From an uncultured Olsenella sp. (GTDB taxonomy: Bacteria; Actinomycetota; Coriobacteriia; Coriobacteriales; Atopobiaceae): a stretch of DNA of 64,000 bases. Where the stretch lies: positions 1-64,000 of the forward strand of contig OMVJ01000006.1 in the NCBI GenBank assembly GCA_900314495.1, read 5' to 3'. Shown here in pieces: positions 32,510 to 41,481 of the stretch. A program made the position numbers and the translations under genes. Under the pieces are notes generated by a model that ran no database searches, was not told the origin of the DNA, and saw only the letters and a list, made by a program, of their open reading frames with translations. Positions within the stretch are counted from its first letter, which is position 1; the number at the start of each line of letters is the position of its first letter.

Positions 32510-33841
32510 CTACTTCTTGCTGGACGGCGCCAGGAAGGCGCCCATGGAAAGGACTCCGTTGGTTGCCCGCACGCTCAGCTCTCCGTGGTAGCGGCTGGCC
32601 ACCCTCTGCGCGGACCGAAGCGAAAGAGAGTTCGCACTCGGCGCGGTTCCCTCGTAGCCGCCCGTCAGCGTCACGGCAACCATGTTGCCACGCGAGCGAA
32701 CGTCCAAGGTAACGGCGCGGCGGGACTGGTCCGACACGCCCTCCGCGGCCGTGATGGCCATCTCCAGCATGTTGCCGAAGAAGGCGTACAGGCTTGAGGC
32801 GTCCATGAACAGGAGGGCGGCGCCGTCCACCATTACGTTAAGAGCCACCCCGTTGGACTGGCAGCGCAGGTTCTGCTCGCTCAGCAGAACGTCCATGGAA
32901 GCGTTGCCGGTGTGCGCCATGGCGTTGAAGGACTGCACTGCGCGGTCAATTTGGTCTGCGCGGCGCGCGGCCACGCGGTCGATGGCGTCCGTCCCCGCGT
33001 TGCCTTGGCCGGCAAGCGTGCGGGTCACCTCCTTCAGGTCGTGCATGGCCTCGTCTATGTTGGCGAAGTCGCGCTTCAGGAGCTCCAGGTGGTGAAGGCG
33101 CATCTCGTCCTGGCGGCGCATGAGGTCGAGCTCCCCCTGAATGACGTCTTCGCGCGAGACAAGCAGAAGCAGGGCCATGGCCAAGAGGGAGAGCGCGGCG
33201 TCGTAGAGCAGGGACGCGAGCCGGGCGGAAAGCCCCAGTTGAAGCTGGTCCAGCACTAGGTTGACCACAATCGCCGCGTACAGAACGGCGACGCAGCCCA
33301 CGACCCATCCCACCTTTCCGCGCGTGCGCTCACGGTCGATGACCAGGTGTCGCCCAACCAGCACCCACGCAAGCAGGCAGAGGGCTGCGTCGACGGCCAG
33401 CTGCAGAAGGAGTTCCGCTTGCGGGCCGGGGGAGAGGCCCGCGATCTGCAGGGCCCGGTCCACGGCTTGGCTCACATCCGAGGTCAGGTGCTGCAACAGG
33501 TACGAAAGGGTGGCGGCCACCAGGCACTCCAACCAGCTGGCGCCCGCGCCCGCGCGCAGGCATGCCACAAGCACCGCGGCACACGAAGCAAAGTAAAGGG
33601 CGCTCGGCAGAAGGCTCGTGGGGGCCAGCTGGGCCGCCGCGATGGCGCCGCCCGATGCGAGCAGCAGGGGCGGGCCACCGCCGAAGAGCTGAATCACGAT
33701 TGAGACAACCGGCAGCGCGCACGCCGCATATGCTATGAGCAGGCACACGGCCAGCTTTGGCGTTGGGCGGGACAGGCTACCGCAGAAGACAAGCGCGCAC
33801 GCAAGGAGTTGAAGGGGGAACCCCAGAAGGACGCTGGGCAT
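32510..33841 (-). CDS. GHKL-type sensor histidine kinase (AgrC-like)
   Basis: A 443-residue protein with start at 33841, 9 bases after the regulator stop. The N-terminal ~215 residues hold six or seven membrane helices. The presumed phosphoacceptor is His in EAMHDLKEV. The ATPase domain covers the last ~130 residues, with an Asn in the N box (FFGNMLEMAITAAEG). The G2 region is degenerate (GGYEGTAPSANSLSLRSAQR) compared with the usual Gly-rich lid, so ATPase activity may be weak. With the LytTR regulator upstream it forms a two-component system likely to sense an extracellular peptide or sugar. Confidence 0.82.
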   Translation of the reverse strand: MPSVLLGFPLQLLACALVFCGSLSRPTPKLAVCLLIAYAACALPVVSIVIQLFGGGPPLLLASGGAIAAAQLAPTSLLPSALYFASCAAVLVACLRAGAGASWLECLVAATLSYLLQHLTSDVSQAVDRALQIAGLSPGPQAELLLQLAVDAALCLLAWVLVGRHLVIDRERTRGKVGWVVGCVAVLYAAIVVNLVLDQLQLGLSARLASLLYDAALSLLAMALLLLVSREDVIQGELDLMRRQDEMRLHHLELLKRDFANIDEAMHDLKEVTRTLAGQGNAGTDAIDRVAARRADQIDRAVQSFNAMAHTGNASMDVLLSEQNLRCQSNGVALNVMVDGAALLFMDASSLYAFFGNMLEMAITAAEGVSDQSRRAVTLDVRSRGNMVAVTLTGGYEGTAPSANSLSLRSAQRVASRYHGELSVRATNGVLSMGAFLAPSSKK

Positions 33842-33849
33842 GGGAGCCC

Positions 33850-34566
33850 CTATGCGCCTAGGTAGGCGGCCAAGGCCTGTGGGAACTCCCGCCGGCGCGA
33901 GCGGCTCAGGGGCAGGAGCTCGCCGGTGTCCAGCTCCGCCTGGCCATCCGTGATACCGCGCACCCACGCAAGGTTGACGAGCGCATACCTGTTGGCAAGG
34001 CTGAACGGCTCCCCGGCGAGCTGGGACGAAATGTCCTTGAGGCTGCCCCGCGTCCTGTAGGTGGCGTCCGCCGTGTGGAACAGGAGGTTGTGGCGGTCGA
34101 CCTCCACGTAGCGCACGTCCCGCGACTGAAGAATGCGCATGCCGCCATCTACCGCGACGCGAATGGTGACGCCCGCCTGCGCCTTCATGAGCTTCTGCAC
34201 CTTGCGCATGACCAGCCGGAACAGGGGGTACTCGATGGGCTTGATCAGGTAGCCCAGCGCGTCCACGTTGTAGCCCATGGCCGCGAGCTGGGCCACCTTG
34301 GTGGTGAACACGATCTGGATGGACGAGCCAGCTTGGCGCAGCCGCGCCGCTATGCGCATCCCGTTGTCGCCCTCCGTCTCTATGTCAAGAAAGGCGAGGT
34401 CGTAGGCGGTGGGGTTCTTCTCGTAGGCCTCCAGGAAATCCTCGCCGGTGGGGAAGCGGGTGACGGTTGGGGTGTCGACGCCCTCCTCCGCGGACCAACG
34501 CTCTATGCACGACAGGGTGACCCGCGCGTCGCGGTCCGTGTCTTCCACAAGGGCAACTCTGAGCAC
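33850..34566 (-). CDS. LytTR-family response regulator
   Basis: A 238-residue protein; GTG 34566 follows AAGGGAG at 5 bases and starts the receiver domain exactly (VLRVALVEDTDRDAR). The phosphoacceptor Asp lies in DLAFLDIE and the conserved Lys in GYLIKPIEY. A LytTR DNA-binding domain follows (about 135-235; VRYVEVDRHNLLFH, then YALVNLAWVRGI). It works with the adjacent GHKL kinase. Flanking GH3 genes and GtrA are plausible targets. The region just upstream contains a 15-bp inverted repeat. Confidence 0.9.
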   Translation of the reverse strand: MLRVALVEDTDRDARVTLSCIERWSAEEGVDTPTVTRFPTGEDFLEAYEKNPTAYDLAFLDIETEGDNGMRIAARLRQAGSSIQIVFTTKVAQLAAMGYNVDALGYLIKPIEYPLFRLVMRKVQKLMKAQAGVTIRVAVDGGMRILQSRDVRYVEVDRHNLLFHTADATYRTRGSLKDISSQLAGEPFSLANRYALVNLAWVRGITDGQAELDTGELLPLSRSRRREFPQALAAYLGA

Positions 34567-34668
34567 GGCGCTCCCTTCAACGGGTTCCCTTCCAAGCCAT
34601 GTCAGAGCATTGTAGGCCATGACGCGGGCGCTTGGAGCGCCGCGACCGCCGCGAGTGGGCCAAATTGA

Positions 34669-34738
34669 GTGTACGGAACTCGCACTCTGCGGTGTGTTTG
34701 CCCAGTTGAGAATCGAGCCAGACGCGAGTTCCGTACAC
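34669..34738. repeat. Perfect 15-bp inverted repeat upstream of the regulator
   Basis: GTGTACGGAACTCGC (34669-34683) and its exact reverse complement (34724-34738) are 40 bases apart, between the GtrA-like gene and the LytTR regulator. Confidence 0.75.
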
Positions 34739-34787
34739 CCGTTTTGGGTGCCTGGCGACCCCGTACCCGCCGCGGTCGCGCCCTTGC

Positions 34788-35300
34788 TTACTTCTCTCCC
34801 TTCTTGTCCGGCGCGATCCAGAACTTGAGCAAAGGGAAGCTCACGACCACGGCCAGCACCGTGTTCACCACAGAGGCAATGGTGCCAGCCAGGCCCGCGT
34901 CCATGCCCAGGGTGCCCATGCAGAAATTGGTCACGTGACCCGGCAGGATGAGGTTCACCACCACGATGAGCACTGCCAGCACGGCGTACTTGGGCGCGGA
35001 CTCGCTGGCCGCGGCGTCGGACTTGAAGACCAGCTTCATCTGCACGAAGTAGTTGACCACCTGCGCGAGCACCTCGGCCACTAGGAACGTGATGAAGCCG
35101 CCCACGCCGTTGGAGTTGGGCGCCGTGTAGTCAAAGATGAGGAAGCGGAAGGGGCTGGTCAGGCCCATGCCGGCGATGAAGATCGCCGTGCCGACCCACG
35201 TGCACACGAAGCGCGTGATGGTGGAGATGTTACTGAGAATGTTGAAGAGGATGAACTCCCACAGGCTCTGGTGATCGGCCTTCCACTGCTTGAACGACAT
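34788..35300 (-). CDS. GtrA-like membrane protein
   Basis: A 170-residue protein with four predicted membrane helices. ATG 35300 follows AGAGAGGGG. The pattern (FNILSNISTITRFVCTWV; VAEVLAQVVNYFVQMKLVFKS; VVSFPLLKFWI) fits the GtrA family, which flips or handles polyprenyl-linked sugars in O-antigen glucosylation and teichoic-acid decoration. It is directly downstream of the second GH3 gene on the same strand, suggesting a joint role in handling glycans at the membrane. Confidence 0.72.
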   Translation of the reverse strand: MSFKQWKADHQSLWEFILFNILSNISTITRFVCTWVGTAIFIAGMGLTSPFRFLIFDYTAPNSNGVGGFITFLVAEVLAQVVNYFVQMKLVFKSDAAASESAPKYAVLAVLIVVVNLILPGHVTNFCMGTLGMDAGLAGTIASVVNTVLAVVVSFPLLKFWIAPDKKGEK

Positions 35301-35391
35301 TGTCTTGCCCCTCTCTGGCTGCGGGCGCTGGCGCGCCGCTTGCACGTACCTTACTGCTTGCTCGCCGCGGCCTTACGCGGCGATGCGCCTG

Positions 35392-37911
35392 CTACTCCTT
35401 GATTGCCTTGACGAACGGGCGGTTCCTGATTGCATTGGCCACAATGGCGACGGCTATGGGCGCCAGCACCCAGAGCAGCCACATGCGAACGAACCCCTTG
35501 CCCGCCAGCAGCTGCACCACCAGCGCGGGGATGATGCCTGCAAGGCCCCAGCCTCGTGCCTCCCTCACCACGGCGTTCACGAAGTTCATGCCCAGGCCGG
35601 GGACCATCTTGCCCAGCGCGCGCAGCGGCATGTTGTAAATGAAGAGCACGTTGATGTTGGGCTTGCCCGCCCGCCGCGCCTTGGCGTCCATGGCCTTGAG
35701 CACCTGGCTCACCGCCCAAAGGATGGGGCTGCGGCTGTGGCCCATATCGCGGAAGCAGGAGCTCTGGTCGATTGTCTTGCTTTCTGCGGGCAGGGCGTGA
35801 CCCAGCAGTGCGGAGAACTCAGCGTCGGAGACCTTCGCGACCTTGCCCGTGCGGTAGGCGTCCAGCGAGAGACCCGCGTAGGGGTCGGGCGCGCCGGTGC
35901 CGGCCAGCTCCACCGCAGCGGTCGCGCGGATGTCCTCGCAGCTGGCGCCCACGCCGATGTTGTACGTGCCTGCCTCGCGCTCCCAGCTGCTGGTCCGCAC
36001 GTTGAAGTACATGAAGGCGTGCGGGTCCAGCTGCACGGTCACGTCCTGCGCCTCGCCGGGTTCCAGCGTCACGCGGGCGAAACCAGCCAGCACCTGCGCC
36101 GGGCGGAAGACCTGCGCGTTGGGCTTGTGCACGTACACCTGCACGACCTCGGTGCCGCAGACCTGGCCTTCGTTGCTCACGCGCACGGTGACGGAGTTGC
36201 CGTCCGCCGCGGCGCGCGCCTGACCGTAGGCAAAGCTGGTGTAGGAAAGTCCGTAGCCAAAGGGGAAGGCCACGGGCACGCCGGCCGTCTGGTAGTAGCG
36301 GTAGCCCACGTACAGGCCCTCGCGGTACAGGGCGGCGCGCGCCTCGCTGGGGAAGTTGCCGTAGGTTGGCGTGTCCTCAAGGCGCACAGGCCAGGTCTCT
36401 GCCAGCTTGCCGCAAGGGTTGACTGCGCCAGTCAGCGCCGCCAGCGTGGCAGACCCGCCCGCCTGGCCGCTGAGCCCCAGGTAGAGCAGGGCGCGGGCGT
36501 CCTTGGCCCAGCCCGTCTCCACGCAGCTGCCCGCGGAGAGGACCACCACCACGTTGGGGTTGACCTGCGCCACGCGGGCCAGCAGGTCAATCTGGTTCTG
36601 AGCCAGCTTCATGTCCATGCGGTCAGCGCCCTCGGTCTCCTTGGACTCGTCCAGGCCCAGGCAGCACACAACCACGTCCGCCTTGCCGGCCAGGTCCACG
36701 ACCGCCGCGGCCAGCGTCTCGTCCGCGTCGCCCCCGCGCTGAAAGCCGGGCTCAAAGCCTACCAGCTTCACGTCGGCCGACGCCTTCATGGCGTCCAACA
36801 GGGTTTCTACCTGCGTCGCATTCACTAGCGAGGAGCCCGCGCCCTGGTAGCGCGGCGTCTGCGCAAAGTCGCCGACAAGCGCCACGCTCGTGCCCGCCGC
36901 CAGCGGCAGCAGGGGAGAGTTTGCCAGCTTGGTGCCAGCTGCGCCGGGCTCATTCTTGAGCAGGACCATGCCCTCCTCAGCGGCCTCGCGCGCCAGCTTG
37001 TGGTGGCCGGCGGCATCAAACTCCGCAGGGTAGGCCCGCTTGGCTGCGTCCGTGGTCAGGATCAGCTCCAGGGCGTCGTCCACGCAGGCATCCACAGCGG
37101 CTTCGGAAAGCTTGCCCGCGCGCACGGCCTCCGCCAGCTCGCGAGCGCTGGAGATGTCCGGGTTGGGCATCTCAAAGGCCGACCCCTCGCGCACACCGGC
37201 CACGTGGTCGTTGGAGCCGCCCCAGTCGGTGACCACGGCGCCGTCGAAGCCCCACTCGTCGCGCAGAATCTCCTGCAGCAGGTGGTGGTTCTCGTTGGCG
37301 TAGGTGCCGTTCACCAGGTTGTAGCTGGACATTATTGACTTGGGGTGCGCCTCGCGCACCACGGTCTCAAAGCCTGCAAGGTAAATCTCGCGCAGGGTGC
37401 GCTCGTCCAGCACGGAGTCCGACGCCTGGCGGCGGGTCTCCTGGCTGTTGACAGCAAAGTGCTTGGGGCAGGCGGCCAGTCCGCGCTCCTGCATGCCTCG
37501 CACGTAGCCGGCAGCCATCTTGCCGCTAACCAGCGGGTCCTCGGAGAAATACTCAAAGTTGCGGCCGCAGAGGGGGCTGCGCTTGATGCACAGGCCAGGG
37601 CCCAGCATAACGTTCACGCCCATGGTTGCCGCTTCCTCCGCCAGCGCCGCGCCTACGCGCTGGGCCAGCTGCGGGTCCCAGCTCTGCGCGATGGTGACCG
37701 CGGTGGGGAAGCAGGTGGCGGGATCGGACCCGCCAATGCCCAGGTGGTTGGCGCCCTCGCTCTGGTGGCGCAGGCCGTGAGGCCCGTCGGAGAAGCTGAG
37801 CGAAGGAATGCCCAGCTCAGGGTAGGCGCGCGTGTCGAAGGCCGTCTCGCCCGAGAGCAGCGCGCACTTCTGCTCCAAGGTCATCCTGCCAATGGTGTCG
37901 GCGTGCTTCAT
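35392..37911 (-). CDS. GH3 beta-glucosidase, canonical order, with C-terminal membrane anchor
   Basis: An 839-residue protein. The catalytic domain is first (about 10-280: LSFSDGPHGLR; KHFAVNSQETRR; nucleophile Asp in GAVVTDWGG). The GH3 C-domain follows (about 300-520; EEGMVLLKNEPGA), then a fibronectin-III-like domain (about 570-640; RVSNEGQVCGTEVVQVYV). The last ~110 residues are unusual for the family: a spacer, a hydrophobic patch and a final helix (WLLWVLAPIAVAIVANA). There is no N-terminal signal, so the enzyme may sit on the cytoplasmic face. It probably hydrolyses imported beta-glucosides. It shares the neighbourhood with a second, exported GH3. Confidence 0.9.
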   Translation of the reverse strand: MKHADTIGRMTLEQKCALLSGETAFDTRAYPELGIPSLSFSDGPHGLRHQSEGANHLGIGGSDPATCFPTAVTIAQSWDPQLAQRVGAALAEEAATMGVNVMLGPGLCIKRSPLCGRNFEYFSEDPLVSGKMAAGYVRGMQERGLAACPKHFAVNSQETRRQASDSVLDERTLREIYLAGFETVVREAHPKSIMSSYNLVNGTYANENHHLLQEILRDEWGFDGAVVTDWGGSNDHVAGVREGSAFEMPNPDISSARELAEAVRAGKLSEAAVDACVDDALELILTTDAAKRAYPAEFDAAGHHKLAREAAEEGMVLLKNEPGAAGTKLANSPLLPLAAGTSVALVGDFAQTPRYQGAGSSLVNATQVETLLDAMKASADVKLVGFEPGFQRGGDADETLAAAVVDLAGKADVVVCCLGLDESKETEGADRMDMKLAQNQIDLLARVAQVNPNVVVVLSAGSCVETGWAKDARALLYLGLSGQAGGSATLAALTGAVNPCGKLAETWPVRLEDTPTYGNFPSEARAALYREGLYVGYRYYQTAGVPVAFPFGYGLSYTSFAYGQARAAADGNSVTVRVSNEGQVCGTEVVQVYVHKPNAQVFRPAQVLAGFARVTLEPGEAQDVTVQLDPHAFMYFNVRTSSWEREAGTYNIGVGASCEDIRATAAVELAGTGAPDPYAGLSLDAYRTGKVAKVSDAEFSALLGHALPAESKTIDQSSCFRDMGHSRSPILWAVSQVLKAMDAKARRAGKPNINVLFIYNMPLRALGKMVPGLGMNFVNAVVREARGWGLAGIIPALVVQLLAGKGFVRMWLLWVLAPIAVAIVANAIRNRPFVKAIKE

Positions 37912-38089
37912 GGTGTTCCTCCCCGTGAACGCTTTTCATCACGCTCTAGGGTAGGCGTTGGGTGCGCACTGCGGCGCAAAGCGGCGCAAACGGTACGCAG
38001 GGCGGCACATTCTGCAGCACGCGGCCGCTTGTTTGCCGCCAATGCTGCCCTCGGGGGTGACACCGCGCAAACTCGCCGAAAAAAAGTTC

Positions 38090-38118
38090 TTGCAATTGGG
38101 CCGCAGCGCCCGTATCAT
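38090..38118 (+). promoter_or_regulatory. Promoter of tRNA-Val copy 2
   Basis: TTGCAA (38090-38095) and TATCAT (38113-38118) are separated by 17 bases, with the tRNA 55 bases downstream. Confidence 0.65.
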
Positions 38119-38173
38119 GAAGAACGCACGCGCGACCCCACGCGCTGTGCGCCGCGAAAGCGGACCTATATTC

Positions 38174-38248
38174 GGGCGTTTAGCTCAGGGGGAGAGCGCT
38201 TCCCTGACACGGAAGAGGTCAGAAGTTCAAATCTTCTAACGCCCACCA
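38174..38248 (+). tRNA. tRNA-Val(GAC), copy 2
   Basis: Identical to the minus-strand gene at 26638-26712, including anticodon GAC and encoded CCA. Confidence 0.97.
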
Positions 38249-38257
38249 TATGCTACA

Positions 38258-38292
38258 GCCCCTCACCTGCGGAAGCGTGGTGAGGGGCTTTT
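38258..38292 (+). terminator. Terminator of tRNA-Val copy 2
   Basis: GCCCCTCACC (38258-38267) pairs with GGTGAGGGGC (38279-38288), followed by TTTT. Confidence 0.88.
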
Positions 38293-38505
38293 GGTTTCCC
38301 TGGGTTGGTTCCCAGACGGTCGTACCTCTCCACGATTGCCCGCGTGGCCCGCATGGTCGTCGCCGTCTCGTAGGCATGGTTGTGGATGTAGTCGGGCAGC
38401 CGGTGTTTGGCTCGGGCAACGACGGGCGCCCCTGCTCGGTATGAACGTCAAATAGGTAACGTGGCCATGAACTGTTCCTGTCGAGGGGCTATTTGGATCC
38501 CCCGC

Positions 38506-40455
38506 TTAAATCTCCATGGCTGCGTCGAAGCCCTGGCGCACTGCGGTGCGCACGCTGCCGACTTTTGCGCAGTCGCCTATGACGTGGAGCTCCCATGAGC
38601 CGCAATCGAGCCGCGCCGCCGCATCCGCGTTCGGCTCCATGCCGCATGCGAGCACGACCTTGTCGGCCGGGAGCTCGTAGGAATAACCCGCTTGCTCCGC
38701 GATAACGCTGCCCTCGCGCACCTCGCGCACGTGGGTCCTCGCGACGGGCAGGCACGACTTCTGCAGGTGCTTCATCAGGGCGCCGCGCGCGATGGGCCCC
38801 GCCGACGGCGCGAACTCGCCTCCGCGCTTCGTCACGTAGACCGTGCCCTTGCCAAGCGTCTCAGCAAGGTATACCCCCGTCTCGCAGCCCGTCTCGCCGC
38901 CGCCGATGACGACGAAGGAGTCGCCCTCGAGCTTCTCACCAGCGCGGTACACGTCGCTCGCAGTGATCACGTTCTCACCGTTGATACCGGGCACGTCCGG
39001 TCTCAGGTAACTTGCGCCTGTGGCAGCGATGACCGCGTCCGGCGAGAACGCGGCAACCAGCTCGGGCGTTGCTTCGCACCCGAGCCGCACGTCAACGCCG
39101 AGCCTTCCCACCATGCGGATGAGGTAGTCGCGAAAGCTGCACAGGTCGCGCTTGAAGGGCACGCCGTCGAAGAGGGCCAGCGTGCCGCCCAGGCGGTCGC
39201 CCTTCTCCAACAGCACGACCTCGTGCCCGCGCCGTCTCGCGGTGATCGCCGCCTGCATGCCCGCGGGGCCACCGCCCACGACGACCAAGCGCTTGCTCAC
39301 CTCGGCGGGTTCCACGTCGTCTGCGGCCGGCAGCCCCACCTCGCGGCCCACGGTCGGGTTCACCGAGCAGGCGAGCTCGGACGCGCGCCCGTAGTCCAGG
39401 CAGTGGAAGCAGCGGATGCAGGGGATAACCTCGTCGGCTCGCCCGGAGGCGGCCTTGCGCACGACGCACGGGTCGGCGATGGTGCCCCGCGCCATGGCCA
39501 CGAGGTCGGCCTTTCCCTCCGCGATGACGCGCTCGATGTCGTCGGGCATCTGCAGCGCCCCCAGCGTGAGCACGGGCAGGTGGATGTCCGGGTCGGCCTT
39601 GATCGCCTCAGCTAGGTAGACGTTGCGCCCGGCGTCCTCGAACTGGCTCGGGGCCATGAGGTCGTCGGTGCCCGTGGCGAACCCTCCCGCGCTCACGTGC
39701 GCGATGTCGATGCGGTCCTGCACGAGCTTCAGGAACGCGGCGCACTCCTCGATGCCGAAGTTGCCGTCTGCGCCCGAGTACTCGTCGCCCGAGATGCGGT
39801 ACTCGATGAGCAGGTCGCGGCCCACGCGCTCCTGTATCGCGTCCAGAATCATGAGCGGGAACCTCGCGCGGTTCTCCAAGCTGCCGCCGAACTCGTCGGT
39901 GCGCCTGTTGAAGGCGGAGGAGATCATCTGACCGAGCGGCAGGCCGTGGCCGCCGTGGACGAGCACGGCGTCGAAGCCGCAGTCGCGCGCGCAGGCGGCG
40001 GCGCTGCCGTAGAGCGCTGCGATGCGCTCCATGGCCTCACGGTCGAGCGCCCTCTCGCCGCGCCCGCCCATCACGCCGTAGCGGACGGGCCGGCCGTCCG
40101 GGTCGGGCAGGCTGTAGCCGAAGGCGAGCAGCTCCAGCGACGCGCGGGCGCCCTCCTCGTGGATGGCCGCCGTGAGGGCGCGCCAGGAATCATGTGAGCT
40201 AACGTCCAGGATGTTCAGGTTGCCGTGGTAGGGGTTCGGCGGCGCCCACAGGTCCATGTCCTGCGCGGACACGGTGACGCAGGCTGTGCCGCCGGCGGCC
40301 TTGCGCCGGTAGTAGGCCACCGTCTCGTCTGTTATGTTGCGCGTGTCGTCCATGAGCAGAAACATCGCCGCAGTTGCGCTCCACACGCGGTTGCGGAACT
40401 CCACGCCGCCGATGCGCACGGGGCTCAGCATGTGGGGATAGCTTCTCTCGGCCAT
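38506..40455 (-). CDS. Old-yellow-enzyme-like NADH:flavin oxidoreductase with Fe-S cluster and NAD(P)/FAD domain
   Basis: A 649-residue protein. ATG 40455 follows AAAGGA. Residues 1-340 are an FMN-binding TIM barrel (SPVRIGGVEFRNRV; FGGSLENRARFP). Cysteines in CIRCFHC and the following ELACSVNP (about 345-365) should hold a 4Fe-4S cluster. Residues 390-649 form a FAD/NAD(P) domain (VVVGGGPAGMQAA; VVIGGGETGCETG). This is the 2,4-dienoyl-CoA reductase / BaiCD-BaiH plan, reducing conjugated C=C bonds or enones. It is followed upstream in the operon by a SnoaL-like protein, with a divergent HxlR regulator. The natural substrate cannot be told from sequence. Confidence 0.9.
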   Translation of the reverse strand: MAERSYPHMLSPVRIGGVEFRNRVWSATAAMFLLMDDTRNITDETVAYYRRKAAGGTACVTVSAQDMDLWAPPNPYHGNLNILDVSSHDSWRALTAAIHEEGARASLELLAFGYSLPDPDGRPVRYGVMGGRGERALDREAMERIAALYGSAAACARDCGFDAVLVHGGHGLPLGQMISSAFNRRTDEFGGSLENRARFPLMILDAIQERVGRDLLIEYRISGDEYSGADGNFGIEECAAFLKLVQDRIDIAHVSAGGFATGTDDLMAPSQFEDAGRNVYLAEAIKADPDIHLPVLTLGALQMPDDIERVIAEGKADLVAMARGTIADPCVVRKAASGRADEVIPCIRCFHCLDYGRASELACSVNPTVGREVGLPAADDVEPAEVSKRLVVVGGGPAGMQAAITARRRGHEVVLLEKGDRLGGTLALFDGVPFKRDLCSFRDYLIRMVGRLGVDVRLGCEATPELVAAFSPDAVIAATGASYLRPDVPGINGENVITASDVYRAGEKLEGDSFVVIGGGETGCETGVYLAETLGKGTVYVTKRGGEFAPSAGPIARGALMKHLQKSCLPVARTHVREVREGSVIAEQAGYSYELPADKVVLACGMEPNADAAARLDCGSWELHVIGDCAKVGSVRTAVRQGFDAAMEI

Positions 40456-40536
40456 TGCCGGTCCTTTCACGATGAGGCCCCGCAGGCATGAGCGCCCACG
40501 GGGCCTGATAGTCCGTCCGTTGCGGAAAGCGGTTCC

Positions 40537-40950
40537 CTACTCGGCCGCCCCCAGCAGCGCGAGCGCCTGGCCGAGCGCGACCGGGTTCATGTACTCGCGG
40601 TACTCGCGGATCTTGCCCGCCGCGTCGAGGCGCATGTAGAACACGTAGTTCTGCACGTAAGAGTCGCCGGTGGGCAGCTCGCCGTCAGCGTGCGCGAAGC
40701 CGACGGCGAAGTCGGGGTCGGTCGTCTCCACGATCTCGACGTCGCTGTACGCGAGCTTCTTGAACATCATCGGCAGCCCGCGGAAGTTCGCCGAGACCGC
40801 CTCCTTGCCCTCAATCATGTCCGGCGTGCCTTCGGGCGCGAACGGCACCCCCTGGCTCACGTCGTCGGCGAACATGTCGACCACCTTGTCGATGTCGAGC
40901 GCCTGGATGGCATCGAGGTAGACTTTCATGGTTTCGGTTGCCTTGGACAT
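40537..40950 (-). CDS. SnoaL/NTF2-fold protein (PhzA/B-like)
   Basis: A 137-residue protein; ATG 40950 follows AAGGAGGAC. The fold signature is clear: YLDAIQALDIDKVVDMFADD at the N-terminus, and KIREYREYMNPVALGQAL at the C-terminus, the latter typical of PhzA/PhzB and related dehydratase or isomerase-like proteins. It lies 81 bases upstream of the flavoenzyme on the same strand, so it is probably the first gene of a two-gene operon. It may dehydrate or isomerise the flavoenzyme's substrate or product. The chemistry is an inference. Confidence 0.8.
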   Translation of the reverse strand: MSKATETMKVYLDAIQALDIDKVVDMFADDVSQGVPFAPEGTPDMIEGKEAVSANFRGLPMMFKKLAYSDVEIVETTDPDFAVGFAHADGELPTGDSYVQNYVFYMRLDAAGKIREYREYMNPVALGQALALLGAAE

Positions 40951-41016
40951 CTCGTCCTCCTTCTCTTGCGGTTCTCTTCTTCGGGTGCTATTAAAGGAAA
41001 GACGATAAGCAAGAAC

Positions 41017-41024
41017 AAGTACTT
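41017..41024. promoter_or_regulatory. Candidate operator in the HxlR/SnoaL divergent promoter
   Basis: AAGTACTT is a perfect 8-bp palindrome in an AT-rich stretch of the 108-base divergent region. HxlR regulators usually bind such sites next to their own gene. It is short, so chance cannot be excluded. Confidence 0.3.
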
Positions 41025-41058
41025 AAAATAAACTTAGCGTAACGGACGTGGAGGGAAC

Positions 41059-41388
41059 ATGGAGGACTGCCCCAACAAGTACGCGCTCGACATCCTCGCT
41101 GGCAAGTGGAAGCTCAAGTGCGTCTACGTGCTCACGCAACACGACTCGATGCGCTTCAACGAGCTGCAGCGCCAGGTGGGCGAGGTGTCCGCCGTCATGC
41201 TCTCGAAGACCTTGCAGGAGCTGGAGGCTGACGGCATCGTGGACCGCCACGACTTCGGCGAGATACCCCCGCACGTGGAGTACTCGCTCACCGAGGCCGG
41301 CGCAGGCGTGTCTGATGCCATGGCGCTCCTCGGCGAATGGGGCCACTGCATGTACGTGAGCAACTCGCAGTGGGCAGCCACTCCATGA
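41059..41388 (+). CDS. HxlR-family transcriptional regulator
   Basis: A 109-residue winged-helix protein: CPNKYALDILAGKWKLKCVY at the N-terminus, including the conserved N-terminal Cys (residue 4) that many HxlR proteins use to sense aldehydes or oxidants, then RFNELQRQVGEVSAVMLSKT and LEADGIVDR. ATG 41059 follows GGAGGG. It is divergent from the SnoaL/flavoenzyme operon, the standard layout for an HxlR regulator controlling its neighbours. A reactive carbonyl substrate or product may be the signal. Confidence 0.9.
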   Translation: MEDCPNKYALDILAGKWKLKCVYVLTQHDSMRFNELQRQVGEVSAVMLSKTLQELEADGIVDRHDFGEIPPHVEYSLTEAGAGVSDAMALLGEWGHCMYVSNSQWAATP

Positions 41389-41481
41389 GCGCCTTGACGG
41401 CAATGCTCGCCTTAGAAACCGCCGAAGACCAGGGAGGCAACAGGAGGCTAACCCTGTCTGCTTACCCCGCCGGTGCGCTCT

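Noticed and set aside
38250-38440. Minus-strand frame reading RAKHRLPDYIHNHAYETATT as a gene remnant
   Set aside because: It is protein-like but starts after a stop without a start codon, overlaps the tRNA-Val terminator and matches no family I know. Too weak to list as a gene.
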